A DNA stretch of 35,063 nt, from contig CAJTDX010000033.1 in NCBI GenBank assembly GCA_910575155.1, positions 1-35,063 on the forward strand, given 5' to 3'. Of the stretch, positions 34,343-35,063 are shown one piece after another. Below the pieces are notes generated by a model. That model was not told the DNA's origin, did no database searches, and was given only the letters and a program-made list of their open reading frames with translations. Position numbers and translations under genes: made by a program. The stretch's first letter is position 1; every line of letters begins with the position of its first letter. This DNA comes from Lachnospiraceae bacterium (GTDB lineage Bacteria > Bacillota > Clostridia > Lachnospirales > Lachnospiraceae).

Positions 34343-34935
34343 TTTTTGGCAGAATGAGACAGTCCTGGTGGTTTTCCTCCAGCCTGTAATAAATCCACTG
34401 CCAAAAACCTTGCCATCCTGCCAAATCCAAAATTTTTGGCATTCCACAGATACCCCCACAAATGCCCTATTTATAGGCTTCCTGGCAATCTTACAGATGT
34501 AATCTGCCAAAAATCTCTTCCAAAATGCCAAAAACATTCCCCTATCTTGCCAAAAATTAAATTTTTGGCATCCTCCATATAATCGAACCCCTTTATTTCT
34601 GGGCATTTCAGCCATTTCAATCATTAGGCATCTGCCAAAAATCCTGCCAAAAATATCCCCATCCTGCCAAAAACTAAATTTTTGGCACTCCCTCCCTGTT
34701 TTTGGCACTTCCCAGATCACCTCTATCAACTGAAATCCCTTCCTCTCTCCTATCTTCTTTCCTCCAGATTTTCCCTCCCCAAAAACTGCCAAAAATCTTG
34801 CCAAAAATCCCTCTATTTTGCCAAAAACAAAATTTTTGGCATTTCCACAACAATTTTTAGTGCAAAACTACTAACATCCCAGTCCACTCTATCCATATTT
34901 TTATTAACATCCAACAAATTCCATCTGCCAAAAAC
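34343..34935. repeat. Dense TGCCAAAAA / TTTTTGGCA repeat field
   Basis: At least 15 copies of TGCCAAAAA or its reverse complement occur in 600 bp. Four of them face each other as palindromes centred near 34430, 34559, 34676 and 34830 (TGCCAAAAA, 3-6 bp, ATTTTTGGCA). Pairs of direct copies precede each palindrome. No credible gene lies here; frames crossing it repeat the same peptide because of the DNA repeat. It could be a transposon end, an operator field or an iteron origin. Confidence 0.8.
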
Positions 34936-35063
34936 ACCATTTCCAAAAAATACTATGTCATGGCAGAAGCTCTATATCCTCATGGCAGATTTTATCCTAT
35001 CCTCCCTCCTCTTCTTCTCCTCTCTTCTTCCTCCCTCTCTTTTTTCCAAAATAATATCATAAA

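Noticed and set aside
34578-34592. tRNA T-arm-like GGGTTCGATT on the minus strand
   Set aside because: The matching stem and the remaining cloverleaf are missing; it is one of the rare CG sites but not a tRNA.
34328-34804. 158-aa minus-strand frame with repeated CQKF.FWQDG peptides
   Set aside because: The peptide repeat is caused by the TGCCAAAAA DNA repeats, and no start signal is seen.

Overview
The window looks like Bacillota DNA, most likely a Lachnospiraceae-like gut clostridium or a large mobile element living in one. The reasons are strong AGGAGG-type ribosome binding sites before nearly every gene, frequent TTG and GTG starts, VaFE/Cna-B type surface proteins and clostridial Tn7-like transposase genes. 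Its most striking property is base composition. The CG dinucleotide is almost absent, with only about two to three dozen noticed by eye in 35 kb, while GC, TG and CA are common. Arginine is therefore coded almost only by AGG/AGA. Most of the surviving CG dinucleotides lie inside one giant adhesin gene. Left part (1-9.9 kb): a loose series of small accessory genes, mostly on the minus strand. They are a YkgJ-type cysteine-cluster protein, an SfsA-like protein, a SecB-like chaperone, an Rpn/PDDEXK_2 nuclease, a XRE regulator with a palindromic operator, signal peptidase I, a MazF-type toxin without a visible antitoxin, a serine resolvase with a likely res site upstream, a HigA-like regulator and several unknown genes. 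Middle (9.9-15.5 kb): a plasmid Rep-like winged-helix gene, a nine-copy array of 18-bp palindromic repeats at a steady ~47-bp period, and about 3.4 kb with no credible protein gene. That stretch is packed with recurring hairpins, a 27-nt motif present about 13 times, a duplicated ~230-bp structured unit and clusters of 8-9 bp TAACA iterons. It may be a replication or segregation locus or a family of structured RNAs. 15.5-22 kb: two small unknown genes, then a Tn7-like transposition operon reading leftward (tnsA, a SprT-like gene that has lost its HExxH active site, tnsB, tnsC, tniQ). The element would cut with TnsA/TnsB, use the TnsC ATPase as regulator and choose targets through TniQ. Its ends were not located. 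No Cas gene is present, so nothing supports RNA-guided targeting. Right part (22-35 kb): a second signal peptidase I gene, a decayed YhaM-like HD-domain fragment, a 2.4-kaa repetitive VaFE/Cna-B surface protein cut off before any LPXTG anchor, a secreted fibronectin-III protein, a JAMM-peptidase/small-protein pair, and a second truncated copy of the adhesin 5' end. The window ends in a 600-bp field of TGCCAAAAA / TTTTTGGCA repeats. Signal peptidase and adhesin fit one secretion/surface theme, and the duplicated adhesin 5' ends, with a third tiny fragment, point to repeated recombination there.
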